From Spirochaetota bacterium (GTDB lineage Bacteria > Spirochaetota > Spirochaetia > Treponematales > Rectinemataceae): a stretch of 64,000 nt of DNA. Positions 16,174-24,941 of the stretch are shown piece by piece. Below the pieces are notes generated by a model. The model did not search any database. It saw only the letters and a program-made list of their open reading frames with translations, and was not told the DNA's origin. Location of the stretch: assembly GCA_029265615.1 (NCBI GenBank), contig JAJUIB010000012.1:37557-101556 (forward strand), given 5' to 3'. Numbering within the stretch: position 1 is the first letter of the stretch; the number at the start of each line of letters is the position of its first letter. The position numbers and the translations under genes were made by a program.

Positions 16174-17559
16174 TCATTCCTCCCTCGGGGCGATGCGGCA
16201 TGATGCGAGTTCGCCATACCCCGCGTAGCGCCAATAGAGGGGGCAGGCGCCCTGGCAGGCGACAAAGGCCGCGCATCCAGCGCAGGCCGCAGGTGCCTCG
16301 TGCTTCAGTTTGAGGTGCCGCGCACGCTCGGAAAACCAGATATTGGCGAAGGGCCGTGTAAGCACATTGCCAAGCCCCTCGGGCCAGGATGAGCAGGGTA
16401 GCACCTCGCCCGTCGGGCTCACATGGAGGAGACCATCGGCCGCAGCGCAACTCTTGTTGCCAAGGCCGCGGGCGACGGGGTTGTACAGGCCGTAAGGCGT
16501 CGGGCTGTACCAGAGAAAATCGATGCCCTCTGTGTGAGCCGCTCGCCGGACTGAATCAACGATGACGCCGATCTCGGCGTAGGGCACAAAGAGCCCTCTG
16601 TCGGCAAGCCCGCGCCCCGAGGGGATGAAGAGGTTCATGGAAAAGCGCCTCACGCCGAGCGTGCGTAAAAACGCGGGCAATGTGGCAAGTGCTGAACGAT
16701 TAACCGCCGTGACCGTCGTGTTGGTCTGGACGGCGATGCCCGCCTCGAGAAGGGAACGGATACCCGCGACGGTCCTCGAAAAGGCACCTTTGACGCCTGC
16801 AAGGTCGTCGTGCGTCGCAGGGTCGGCACTTTCAAGGCTGACCTGCGCCGTATCGAATCCCGCCTCTTTGAGCGAGCGGGCCCGCTCGGGCGTCGCAAGG
16901 CTCCCATTGGTTATCAGGTTGATCCTGAGGCCACGCCCGACCGCATAGGCGCCAAGCTCTTCGAGATCGGAGCGAAGAAGCGGCTCACCACCCGTGAAAG
17001 AAAAGAACGGAATTTTCGCCTCGTCACGAAAAATATCGATGACGCGCTTAGCCTCGGCGGTTGAGAGCTCCCGGGTTTCGCAAGCACCGCTGGGGACAGA
17101 GCCTTCGCCGGCTGCACCGCAACCTTCGCCGGCTGCACCGCAGCCGGCGTAGCAGAACCGGCAGCGTTCGTTGCACCGGTAGGTGAGTGCGAGTTCGCCG
17201 AGCACGGGAAGGCGCGTGAAGTCGAAGTCGTAGGGGACGCGTTCAAGCGATACAGCCCTACCTGCGCTTGCGGCCTCAAGCTCGGCAAAAAAACGCTCAA
17301 GGTCCCCGACTTTCGCCGCATCCATGCCTGGGATGGTAGCGAGCGAGCCGCCTTTCTCGAGAAAGGCAAGGACATCCGCACCGGAACCGCCCAGCTTATA
17401 CACGCGGTTCGGCGGCAGGATGAGTACGGCATCTGCGCTACGGAAAAGCATCCAAGGCTTGAGCGCGCGGTAGATGCTCTCAAGCCGGAGAAGCCTCGCC
17501 GCGAGCGCACCATCCGTGATGCCGGAAGCAAAGCGATCCCGGCAAAAGAGACCGCGCAT
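16174..17559 (-). CDS. radical SAM/SPASM enzyme with N-terminal PqqD-like domain, putative peptide-modifying enzyme
   Basis: 461 residues from the ATG at 17559, which overlaps the previous stop (TGATG). Residues about 35-100 (MLFRSADAVLILPPNRVYKLGGSGADVLAFLEKGGS) look like a PqqD-type RiPP recognition element. The radical SAM cluster motif is C129-x3-C133-x2-C136 in TYRCNERCRFC, followed by FSFTGGEPLLR. The C-terminus has many Cys (SCAAADGLLHVSPTGEVLPC, CAGCAAFVACQGAC, ...C), the SPASM pattern that holds auxiliary clusters. A 7-residue duplication (GCGAAGE twice) adds two Cys right after the cluster motif. Known PqqD/SPASM enzymes make thioether or C-C links in ribosomal peptides. The likely substrate is the Cys-repeat tail encoded directly upstream. 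The reaction is inferred. Confidence 0.85.
   Translation of the reverse strand: MRGLFCRDRFASGITDGALAARLLRLESIYRALKPWMLFRSADAVLILPPNRVYKLGGSGADVLAFLEKGGSLATIPGMDAAKVGDLERFFAELEAASAGRAVSLERVPYDFDFTRLPVLGELALTYRCNERCRFCYAGCGAAGEGCGAAGEGSVPSGACETRELSTAEAKRVIDIFRDEAKIPFFSFTGGEPLLRSDLEELGAYAVGRGLRINLITNGSLATPERARSLKEAGFDTAQVSLESADPATHDDLAGVKGAFSRTVAGIRSLLEAGIAVQTNTTVTAVNRSALATLPAFLRTLGVRRFSMNLFIPSGRGLADRGLFVPYAEIGVIVDSVRRAAHTEGIDFLWYSPTPYGLYNPVARGLGNKSCAAADGLLHVSPTGEVLPCSSWPEGLGNVLTRPFANIWFSERARHLKLKHEAPAACAGCAAFVACQGACPLYWRYAGYGELASCRIAPREE
17102..17143. repeat. two tandem 21-bp units inside the radical SAM gene
   Basis: Units 17102-17122 and 17123-17143 differ only at the last base and encode CGAAGEG-type heptapeptides just after the cluster-binding cysteines. 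The repeat keeps frame and adds cysteines near the active site, so it may be a recent expansion. Confidence 0.85.
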
Positions 17560-19316
17560 CAGTGCGCACCGCCAGAAACACAAGCGGAGTGGCAGGCGGA
17601 ATGGCAGGCCGAGTGACAAGCTGAATGGCAGGCGGAATGGCAGGCGTCGTGACAGGCATTATGGCAGGCCGAATAACACGCATCGATCGTACCGCCAGGA
17701 GGGGAAAAACATCCAGAAAAACACGCGGCACTCCGCATGAACTCCGCATAGCCCGTCGAAAATTCGCGCGGAAGCGCAAGGAGCGCATGCCGTTCCGGGT
17801 GGCGCTGGATGGCTACATAGCCTGCCCAATATCCCCAGGTGGAATCCTGCGCGCCGGTGCGCGGCGCGGTGGCCGTAGGCAGGCCCAGACTGTGCTCGCT
17901 CCCTGTCTCAGCCGCCTCCGCGGCACGTTCGGCTTCATCGAGCTTTGCAAGTCGCCTCCGGTAGTAGGCCTTCGTCGCCTCGATGTCGCAGTCCCAGACC
18001 TTCTCCTGGAGTCTTTTGATCGCCTCTTCAAAAAAATCGGCCATGAGCCCCGAAAGGACACGCCCTTCTGCGTCGAAGGCCGCGAGAAAGGCCTCTTCGT
18101 AGTCGCTTTCCGCACGGGCCGCCGATTGCAGTTCGATGCGCAAGGGATTTTCCTCGACGAGGTGCGCAATTCCCTGTCGCTCAAGTCCTTCGAGCATGAT
18201 CGCGACGATACGGGGGAGCGGCAGCTCCATAAGGAGGGCGACCTCGATCGGATGGAGGTTTTCGGCCACCTTGCCGGGCACCTGGTATGAGCCAACAAGC
18301 AGCCGCGGAGGCATCCACGAGTCGCCCGCCCAGCTGAGCTCGCTGACAAGGCGCCGCTTTTTCCGAAATGCGGAAAGCCGGGCCATATAGAGCGCAAGTG
18401 CCGCTCCAGCAAGGCTCAGGATGAGGAGCGCCGCGACAAGCGGCTGTTTCCCCAGGGTTCGCGCAGGCCTAGCGCCCGACGGCGACGAAGGCGCGCCGAG
18501 CGCCTTCGAGTCTCCGACAGACGCCTCGTCCACATGCCGCTCGCCGCTCCCAGGGCCTTTTTCCGCAGCGGCGAGCGTCGCTCCACCGAGATCGAGGTAG
18601 CCCTCCGGAAAATAGATAGCCAGCCGCTGCCCCTGCCGGGCCGAAGGGGCCTTTTGAAAAAAAAGTGCGGTGAGATAGTAGCGCTCGTCGGCACCAGGGC
18701 TACCGTACCAATCGATTTTATTTTCAGCGTTGACATCCACCGTGTGCCGTTCGGTGAGGAGGGGAATAGCGGCCTTTGTGTCGGCATCGAGGGTCGCCCC
18801 GGCAGTAGGCCGCGGCAGGACGAGGCGCACGGTGCGCGAAACAAGGGCTTCGTCCCAGGCGGGCGGGCTCCAGTCGAAATACACAAGGCGTTCGTTTGAG
18901 GCGGCGACGGTCGTTCCGATGAGGCGTGATGCGGCGAAATCGGCCCCATAGGTGAGTGTGTAGTAGGCGGTGCCGGAAAAGCCCTTGCCGCCTGCGAGAA
19001 GAACGTCAAAACGGCCTGATCCGAGCCGCCTGATCGACAGGGGGTGGCGCTTCCCATCGGGAAGATCCGCAAAACAGCGTTCGGCGTCCCAGACGGGCTC
19101 GAAGGGGAGACCTTCGTAGTAAAAACCATGCATCGCCCCGCCCGAAGCATGCCATTCAAGCCGTTCGGCAATGGCCGCCTTGCCATCTGGCCTGAGGACA
19201 AGGGTGATGTCGGAACGCACAAGGTCGGCTGAAAGGGCGGCGACTTTTTCCGCCGCCGCAAGGGCGAGAATTGCCGCGACAAGGACGGCGGACAGGGTAC
19301 GACCTGGATGCTTCAT
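17559..19316 (-). CDS. DUF2207-like membrane protein with C-terminal Ala-Cys-His-Ser repeat tail
   Basis: 585 residues. Residues 1-28 are a signal peptide (MKHPGRTLSAVLVAAILALAAA...). Residues about 30-280 form an extracytoplasmic domain starting SADLVRSDITLVLRPDGKA, as in DUF2207/TIGR04222-type proteins. A single membrane helix lies near 292-315 (PLVAALLILSLAGAALALY), followed by a basic stretch and a cytosolic winged-helix-like region (VAENLHPIEVALLMELPL). The last 55 residues hold extra Cys (AACFSGCFS) and then nine 4-residue units of pattern A-C-H/Y/V-S/N/D at 546-581, ending GGAH. The topology puts this tail in the cytosol, where the radical SAM enzyme from the next gene could reach it. 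Start overlaps the previous stop (ATGA). Metal binding by the Cys/His tail is the main alternative to enzymatic modification. Confidence 0.85.
   Translation of the reverse strand: MKHPGRTLSAVLVAAILALAAAEKVAALSADLVRSDITLVLRPDGKAAIAERLEWHASGGAMHGFYYEGLPFEPVWDAERCFADLPDGKRHPLSIRRLGSGRFDVLLAGGKGFSGTAYYTLTYGADFAASRLIGTTVAASNERLVYFDWSPPAWDEALVSRTVRLVLPRPTAGATLDADTKAAIPLLTERHTVDVNAENKIDWYGSPGADERYYLTALFFQKAPSARQGQRLAIYFPEGYLDLGGATLAAAEKGPGSGERHVDEASVGDSKALGAPSSPSGARPARTLGKQPLVAALLILSLAGAALALYMARLSAFRKKRRLVSELSWAGDSWMPPRLLVGSYQVPGKVAENLHPIEVALLMELPLPRIVAIMLEGLERQGIAHLVEENPLRIELQSAARAESDYEEAFLAAFDAEGRVLSGLMADFFEEAIKRLQEKVWDCDIEATKAYYRRRLAKLDEAERAAEAAETGSEHSLGLPTATAPRTGAQDSTWGYWAGYVAIQRHPERHALLALPREFSTGYAEFMRSAACFSGCFSPPGGTIDACYSACHNACHDACHSACHSACHSACHSACHSACVSGGAH
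17574..17681. repeat. nine 12-bp codon repeats encoding the Ala-Cys-His-Ser tail
   Basis: From 17681 down to 17574 the minus strand holds nine 12-base units. From N- to C-terminal they read ACYS, ACHN, ACHD, five ACHS, ACVS. Synonymous changes between units (GCC/GCT, TGC/TGT, CAT/CAC, TCC/TCA/TCG) while the peptide stays fixed suggest selection on the protein rather than fresh slippage. Cys recurs every fourth residue. Confidence 0.95.
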
Positions 19317-19933
19317 GAAAGTTCCTCTTCTGCGGCAACGCGGTCGACAAAGGTGGGAAGGCCTGAAACACGCTCGCGGGCGCGAGCGACTAAGGTGGCG
19401 CGCTCGCGGAGTTCTGCGGCGACACGGGCTGCGGCATCGGGAAAGGGGTGGGTGTCAGCCTGACCGAAGCGGCGCTCGGTCGCAGATTCGTCTGCCTCGT
19501 GGAGCCAGGCGTCGATGAGCGCCTGCGCCTCTTCGAGCGCGGCGTCGGCTTCTGGGTCGCGGGACTGCGTAGCCAGAGCGGCCTCAAGATACCGCCCCGC
19601 TTCGAGGACGAGGAGGTCGCGCGCCGCGGCGACTTCAGGCTCGACGATCCTAAGGGCAGAAAGGCGCCGCCTCGTGAGCGACGCGGCCTCAAGCTCCACG
19701 CGATTTTGCCGCGCCATGGCGGCTTCCGCCTCGCGAGCAGCGGCGCGCGGGCCGATCCCGGATACAAGGCCGAGGCCGAAGGCGGCAAGTGGCGCGGCAA
19801 GCACCGCAAAAGCCACAAGACCGGGCCCGAGTCCGAGCCCCCCGACTACAAGCCCCGCAAGCGGCCCCGCGAGGAGGCTACCTATGCCAAGCGGCGAACG
19901 AAGGTAGTGCCGGACAAATTCACCGAGCGTCAT
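19313..19933 (-). CDS. small membrane protein of unknown function, first gene of the radical SAM operon
   Basis: 206 residues. Residues about 14-62 form a glycine-rich hydrophobic hairpin (IGSLLAGPLAGLVVGGLGLGPG, then VAFAVLAAPLAAFGLGLVSGI). The rest is Ala/Glu/Arg-rich, helical and probably coiled coil, with no Cys. Its stop overlaps the ATG of the DUF2207-like gene by 4 bases (ATGA). I do not recognise the family. Tight coupling suggests it acts in complex with the Cys-repeat protein. The gap to the upstream pgeF stop is 137 bases and may contain the operon promoter, though no convincing box was found. Confidence 0.75.
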   Translation of the reverse strand: MTLGEFVRHYLRSPLGIGSLLAGPLAGLVVGGLGLGPGLVAFAVLAAPLAAFGLGLVSGIGPRAAAREAEAAMARQNRVELEAASLTRRRLSALRIVEPEVAAARDLLVLEAGRYLEAALATQSRDPEADAALEEAQALIDAWLHEADESATERRFGQADTHPFPDAAARVAAELRERATLVARARERVSGLPTFVDRVAAEEELS

Positions 19934-20070
19934 GCCACGAGCCTAACGCGGGCGAGGGCCTTCCCGCAAGGCCACTCGCCTGAAGGCGGCCTCCCGGCGC
20001 GACGGGCAGCGCTCAGAGCCGCTTGAGTGGCCGCGCAGCGTGGGTTTGCGGGTGCGAATGAAGGAGGCGC

Positions 20071-20868
20071 TCAAGGTAGCACAGCGGCAAGCGCGAGCAT
20101 GCGGGTGAAATTCGCCACATCTTCACGAGCGCCTTCGCGAACAGCCTCGCGGCGATACGAGCCAAGCTCGGACGTGCATACGGTGCACAGCTCCACGGAG
20201 AGCACCGCACCGAGACCAAGACGCTGGGCGAGGGCGAGGTTCGCGGCGCGAAGATCGAGATAGGCCTGCCCCCCGCGGCGCGGTGCGGCCGCGGCGCCGA
20301 ACAAGGCGGCAAAGGAAAGGGCGCGCTCGTCGGGAACCGCATAGCAACAGACGCCGATCGCCGGCCCGAAAATAGCCGCCACCTCGCTTGGCCGCGTGCC
20401 GTACCGCAGGCGGAGCGCCTCCAGGGCCGTCTCGAGAATGCCTGTGCCCTTCCAGCCCGAATGGAGGACGCCGAATGCGCCCGAGCTCCGATCAAGGAGC
20501 CATATGGGCATGCAATCCGCCACCGTCACCGAAACAGCGTAGGCTGGATCGCGCAGGATGAGGCCGTCCGCCCCCTCCGATGGTGGGGCATGACCATCCT
20601 CGAGGGGGAAGTGCACGCGGCGGGAATGCGCGAGAGTGAGCCCAAAGACCCGGTGCGGCGCAATGCCGAGCTCCGAAAGAAAGCGAAGACGCGCCGGACC
20701 GGGACCTGTGTCCTCGTAGCTCATGTCGCCTTCGCTCCTTAATGACAAAATGGCGACCGGTTCACGGTCGGCATAGACGCCCCCAGGGGAAGCGGGAAAG
20801 CGGAAGCGCAGCGCGGCGGGTCGCGTAAGCCGTTCAACGTCTGCTCGATCAAGGCGTTTGACGATCAT
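20071..20868 (-). CDS. pgeF: peptidoglycan editing factor PgeF (multicopper/laccase-domain family, YfiH)
   Basis: About 265 residues. The family's zinc-type site residues are visible: AHSRRVHF, VTVADCMPIWLLD, VLHSGWKGTG and GPAIGVCCYAV, i.e. the conserved His, Cys and His. Family members act on purine nucleosides or N-acetylmuramate-containing precursors in the cytosol; PgeF in E. coli prevents wrong muropeptides. The start at 20868 lies 7 bases after the DUF5312-like stop with GAGG upstream, so the two are probably co-transcribed. A much longer in-frame ORF upstream is a shadow of that gene. Confidence 0.87.
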   Translation of the reverse strand: MIVKRLDRADVERLTRPAALRFRFPASPGGVYADREPVAILSLRSEGDMSYEDTGPGPARLRFLSELGIAPHRVFGLTLAHSRRVHFPLEDGHAPPSEGADGLILRDPAYAVSVTVADCMPIWLLDRSSGAFGVLHSGWKGTGILETALEALRLRYGTRPSEVAAIFGPAIGVCCYAVPDERALSFAALFGAAAAPRRGGQAYLDLRAANLALAQRLGLGAVLSVELCTVCTSELGSYRREAVREGAREDVANFTRMLALAAVLP

Positions 20869-20875
20869 CGGAGCC

Positions 20876-22594
20876 TCAAGCATCCCCGCCAAGATCAAGG
20901 CCGGAAAGCGCCGCAAGGAGCGCGTGGGCGCGCTCGGCGCGATCCTTCGCAAGCGACAGGGATTTGAGGAACTCCCTATTCGCACGACCGTCGATCGACG
21001 AGAGGTTCGCCAGCGAGTCATAGCGCCCGCCCGCCTCGCCCTTGAGTATGCCCCGCAGCACCCGGACAAGGGATAGGAGTGCTGCCCCCGCCCGCCGGAC
21101 GATGCGCTCTGCCTCCTCGTCGGCCGCGCGGGCGGCGTTCTGGAGCTTGCGCCGCTTGAGAGCAAGCGGCGCCACCTCGAACTGCGCCTGGTTCCAGGCC
21201 CCGCCAAGATCGCCCTCGGGCGCGAGGCGAGCGTCGAGGGCGAGGATTTCCTCGGAAAGTCGCAGGAGTGTGTTATAGGCGTCGGTGAACTCGACCCGAT
21301 TTTCCTTGCGGTAAAACTCGCCGTCAACGAGCACGAGCTTGAGGGGCCGGTTGATTTCGGCGAGAAAGGGGCCGCGGTAAAACCCGTCCAAAAAGGAAAG
21401 GGCGAGCTCGAGCCGCACAGGTGGAAGCCCAGGCCGCTCTTCGCGCGATAGGTGATCGAAATTGCGGAGTCCCGCGTGCCCCACAAAGGCGGCTATCTCC
21501 TCGGCGAGGGCGCGGTAGCGGCGTTCCTCGCGATACTCATCAAGCCGCGTGTCGATACGCTCGCGCCAAAACGCCTTGTAGACGGCGAGCCAGTCCTCGC
21601 CACCTGCAAGCTCGCGCGGTGCGGCTTCGGGATCCTCGGAGGCAAGCCTGAGGATTTCGCCGAGAGGCACCTGGGCATTGAAGGCGCGGATGCGGCCAAG
21701 CGCCTCCTCGGCCTTGGCAAGGTCGCCTGAGATGAGCGCCTCCGCCTCCTCGGCCGGCCTCCGCGCAAGCTCATCCCGCTCCGCAAAGACAAAGAGCGCC
21801 TCGAGAAGCTCGGCGGAGGGGGGAACGGCAAGCGAGTAGACGATATCGCCAAGATCGGCAAGGAGCTCGCGCGTCTCCGCAAAGGAGGCAGCGGAACCGC
21901 CAGAGGGCGAGAGACCGGGCCTGAATGCCTGGATAAAACGTTCGAAGAGGAAGCCGGAAAGACGCTTGAGAAAGAGGAGGCTACGGACATCATGGTACAT
22001 CGCCCGTTTCCGCTCCTCGGGGATCGACTGGATGATACTCTCGAAGAGCTCAAAGAGCTCTGAGCGGAGGTTCTCGTCGCGGAGTTCCGGGTGTGCCGCG
22101 GCGTAGACGGCGGGATCCGTCTCCTCAAGGAGTCGACGGTTCGCCTCGGGAAGCTCAATCTGGCCGAGAAACGCGAAAAACGCACCCTTGTCCTTTTCGA
22201 CACTGCGGTCGAGCACCTCGTAAAAAAAACGCGCCGCATCACGGAGGCGCTTGAGCTCCTCGAGGAAGCCGACGAGAAGGAGGCCGCGCCGATAGTCGAC
22301 AAGCCCGGGTGCGCGGCTTTCGACGCGGTGCGCGATCGCCTTGAGCTCGTCCGCGGCAAGCAGATCCTCAAGGCTCTTTCCCGAAAAGAGGCGGCGGAAA
22401 AAGAGCAGCACGCGCCTAAGAAAGCCGAGCTCGGCGACTCGCGCCGCCCTCCGCTCAGGCGGCGGAATGGATTCGGCGCCGTAAAGCGGCTCGAGCGACA
22501 CACGCGCGCCCGAGCGTATCCGTTCGAGGAGCTCGCGCCGCTCGGCAACGGAAAGTTCGGCGACGAGGCTATCGAAAACCGACCGTTCAGCCAT
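20876..22594 (-). CDS. DUF5312-like protein, conserved in spirochaetes
   Basis: About 572 residues, strongly helical, soluble, rich in Glu, Arg, Leu and Ala. The N-terminus MAERSVFDSLVAELSVAERRELLERIRSG followed by a PLYGAE...PPPERR segment and LLFFRRLFSGKSLEDLLAADELKAIA is the pattern I associate with the spirochaete family DUF5312. No catalytic motif is visible. The gene is 13 bases downstream of a pseudouridine synthase and 7 bases upstream of pgeF. The assignment rests on memory of family pattern and should be read as moderate. Function unknown. Confidence 0.65.
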   Translation of the reverse strand: MAERSVFDSLVAELSVAERRELLERIRSGARVSLEPLYGAESIPPPERRAARVAELGFLRRVLLFFRRLFSGKSLEDLLAADELKAIAHRVESRAPGLVDYRRGLLLVGFLEELKRLRDAARFFYEVLDRSVEKDKGAFFAFLGQIELPEANRRLLEETDPAVYAAAHPELRDENLRSELFELFESIIQSIPEERKRAMYHDVRSLLFLKRLSGFLFERFIQAFRPGLSPSGGSAASFAETRELLADLGDIVYSLAVPPSAELLEALFVFAERDELARRPAEEAEALISGDLAKAEEALGRIRAFNAQVPLGEILRLASEDPEAAPRELAGGEDWLAVYKAFWRERIDTRLDEYREERRYRALAEEIAAFVGHAGLRNFDHLSREERPGLPPVRLELALSFLDGFYRGPFLAEINRPLKLVLVDGEFYRKENRVEFTDAYNTLLRLSEEILALDARLAPEGDLGGAWNQAQFEVAPLALKRRKLQNAARAADEEAERIVRRAGAALLSLVRVLRGILKGEAGGRYDSLANLSSIDGRANREFLKSLSLAKDRAERAHALLAALSGLDLGGDA

Positions 22595-22607
22595 ATCTAG
22601 TAAGAGC

Positions 22608-23570
22608 CTACCTGAGCGGCGGCGAAAAAGCAACGTTTCCCTCGCAGGTGATGTTCGTCATCGTACCTGTGACGGGATGCCAAAAGGAGACACGGCTTGC
22701 ATGAAGCATGAGCCGGGGCGCCGCCGCGCCGCCATAGAGCGTGTCGCCGACGAGCGGAAGGCCGATCCAGGAAAGCTGGGCGCGTATCTGGTGGCGAAAG
22801 CCGCGAAAAAGGCGCACGCGGAGAGCGAGCGCGGCCTTTAGGTCCTCGCGGAGGTTATTGCCCACGTTGTAGCGCAGGCCTTCCGCCTCGAGGAGGTAGG
22901 TGGCATACCGTCGCTGCGGCGCACCGCGCCGCTTGGCATTTTCGACACCCTCAGCGACACAGGCGACGCGGGCGCCCCCCGGCCCAAAGGGACGGAAATA
23001 GCACTCGACGAGGGGGCATGCGGCGGCAAGGGATGCAAGAAGCGAGGCAAGCCCAGACAACGTAGCAAAAACTGACTCCTCGCGCCCGCGATCGAAGGCC
23101 CCCCGCGCCTCGGCGAGCGCCTGCTGCCAGACCTCCGGCTCAAGGCCTAGGGGCGTGCCACAAGGCGGCCGGGAACCACATAAACCCTCCGCATGCGGCG
23201 CAGGTCGCGCGCAGAGAAGATACTCCTTCTCAATGCGGCCGGCCTCTTGTTCGGCGAGGAACCCTGCGAACGCAGCCTCATTTCGGGCGAAGAGCACAAG
23301 CCCCGAGGTCTCGTAATCAAGGCGGTGGATGAGGCCGCCTTCGCGCGCAACCCGCACCGCAAGGGCACCGCCTTCCGGCGCCACCCCCTGCGCGAGCGCG
23401 CCATCGCGCAGAGCCGCGTCGGGGAAGCGCTCGAAAACCCAGGCGGCAAGCGAAGGGCCGCCTCCTGGAAGGGGCGCTGAGTGCAGCCGTGGCGGCTTAT
23501 ACACCGCGACGAGGGAATCATCGGCCGCGACGACCCGGGGCTCGGATCCCGCCTCGAAGGGGAAACGCAT
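22608..23570 (-). CDS. RluA-family pseudouridine synthase
   Basis: About 320 residues. The catalytic motif GGLIHRLDYETSGLVLFAR holds the essential Asp of RluA-type enzymes. Upstream is VVAADDSLVAVYKPPRLHS (start of the fold), and downstream GFRHQIRAQLSWIGLPLVGDTLYGG, both family hallmarks. It converts uridine to pseudouridine in rRNA or tRNA; the target cannot be told. Between them lies an insert of about 100 residues with several Cys (residues about 135-235), unlike E. coli RluA/C/D. The ATG at 23570 is preceded by TATATAGAGAT, a possible -10 box right at the start. Confidence 0.88.
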   Translation of the reverse strand: MRFPFEAGSEPRVVAADDSLVAVYKPPRLHSAPLPGGGPSLAAWVFERFPDAALRDGALAQGVAPEGGALAVRVAREGGLIHRLDYETSGLVLFARNEAAFAGFLAEQEAGRIEKEYLLCARPAPHAEGLCGSRPPCGTPLGLEPEVWQQALAEARGAFDRGREESVFATLSGLASLLASLAAACPLVECYFRPFGPGGARVACVAEGVENAKRRGAPQRRYATYLLEAEGLRYNVGNNLREDLKAALALRVRLFRGFRHQIRAQLSWIGLPLVGDTLYGGAAAPRLMLHASRVSFWHPVTGTMTNITCEGNVAFSPPLR

Positions 23571-23643
23571 ATCTCTATATACACTGGCGGCCGTCGATGC
23601 GGAAAGGGCGAAAGCATCGCGCACCGCTCGCCGATAATCTACC

Positions 23644-24933
23644 GTGAACAAGAACGTCATGCGACGCGACGGGGAAAGACACATGCAGCTTCGAGGGCAT
23701 GCGCAGGAAGGCGGGCGGCAGCGCGTTCGGCGGCGCGAAACGCGGCGCGAAGCACTGCGCAAAATGCTACGCGAGATGCGCAGGCTCTACGCGCGGCTCT
23801 ACGGCGACATCGCCCGGTCGGGCCTCCCCGCGCTCCTTGCGGTCTTTGTCATCGCCGTCCTCGCGGCGGCGGTCCTCGTCTATTTCGTGGAACGCGGCGC
23901 TGACGATGGGATGTTCAAGCGATTTTTCGACGGCATCTGGTTCGCCGTCGTGACCATCGGCACCGTGGGTTACGGCGACACCTACCCCGTCACCGACCTC
24001 GGGCGAGGAATCGCGACGCTGCTCATTCTGGCGGGGATCGTGCTCACATCCCTCATTTCGGGAACGGTGGCGTCGATCTTCGTCGAACGACGCATCAGGG
24101 AGGGCAAAGGTTTGCAGGAGCTTCGCGTCAAAAATCACCTCGTCATCTGCGGTTGGAACCCGGACGCGGAAGCCGTGCTCCGCGGCCTTGAGTCTTCGCC
24201 CGATACACGCGCGAAACCGATCGCCCTCGTCAACTGGATCGAGGCGGAAGCCTTCGATGCGCTCAAGGCAAAATTCCCCGGCCTCGACCTCCGCTTCGTG
24301 CGCGGGGATTTTACCCAGGAATCGGTCCTTAAGCGGGCGGCGGCTAAGACGGCTCAGGCGGCAATTTTTTTGCCTGATGCTTCGGGCGGCAACTCGACCG
24401 CGAACGCGGACGAGCGCACCGTCCTCGGCTGTCTCGCCTTCCGCGAGGTGAACCGCGAAGCGACGCTTAGTGCAGAAATTCTGCGACCTGAAAGCGAACA
24501 GCACCTGCGCCGCGCGGCGGTGGACAACGTCGTCGTCGTCGGGGCAATCGAGGGCTTCCTCCTGTCCGCTGGTTCGCTTTCCGCCGCTCTCCCCACCGCC
24601 GCCGCCCGGCTCCTTTCAAATACTGACGGGCCGCACCTTCAGGAGATGGTCGTCCCGCCTTCGCTCATCGGCAAGACCTTCGCCGAGGCGGCGCCCTGGT
24701 TCCTCGCAAACGGCAAGGGCGTCCTCGTCGGCTTCCTCTCCACCGCCCGGGGCGTGTCCCTCCATGACCTCCTCTCCGATGACTCAAGCGCAATCGACGC
24801 GTTCATACGGCGCAAGTTCTCCGAAGCGGAGATCGATCTCGAAGCCGAGACCGAGGGCGCGCGCGAGCTTGCGCTTGCGCCTGGTCCCGACCACGTCATT
24901 CGCGAGGGCGACATCGCCTTCGTCATCGGCTAG
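23644..24933 (+). CDS. two-helix K+ channel with cytosolic TrkA-N (RCK) domain
   Basis: About 429 residues from GTG at 23644. Alternative starts are ATG 23659 and ATG 23683, the last with GGGGAAAG upstream. TM1 is LPALLAVFVIAVLAAAVLVYFV, the pore helix and filter VTIGTVGYGDTYP (the TVGYGD selectivity filter), and TM2 IATLLILAGIVLTSLISGTVAS. Then comes a Rossmann RCK domain (VKNHLVICGWNPDAEAVLRGLE) and a C-terminal TrkA_C-like region. It should form a tetrameric K+ channel gated by a cytosolic ligand. It is followed 8 bases later by a lone cyclic-nucleotide-binding protein, which suggests a two-part gating system. GATAAT ends 5 bases before the GTG. Confidence 0.9.
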   Translation: MNKNVMRRDGERHMQLRGHAQEGGRQRVRRRETRREALRKMLREMRRLYARLYGDIARSGLPALLAVFVIAVLAAAVLVYFVERGADDGMFKRFFDGIWFAVVTIGTVGYGDTYPVTDLGRGIATLLILAGIVLTSLISGTVASIFVERRIREGKGLQELRVKNHLVICGWNPDAEAVLRGLESSPDTRAKPIALVNWIEAEAFDALKAKFPGLDLRFVRGDFTQESVLKRAAAKTAQAAIFLPDASGGNSTANADERTVLGCLAFREVNREATLSAEILRPESEQHLRRAAVDNVVVVGAIEGFLLSAGSLSAALPTAAARLLSNTDGPHLQEMVVPPSLIGKTFAEAAPWFLANGKGVLVGFLSTARGVSLHDLLSDDSSAIDAFIRRKFSEAEIDLEAETEGARELALAPGPDHVIREGDIAFVIG

Positions 24934-24941
24934 GAGGGGGC

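Noticed and set aside
17574..17681. Repeat tail read as multihaem cytochrome (C-x3-C-H)
   Set aside because: The topology places the tail in the cytosol, where haem is not attached by Ccm-type systems, and every Cys is shared by overlapping motifs, so real haem sites would collide. Metal binding without haem stays possible.
17574..17681. CRISPR or random short tandem repeat
   Set aside because: Unit of 12 bases, in frame, with synonymous variation and constant peptide; no spacers. No CRISPR array was seen anywhere in the window.
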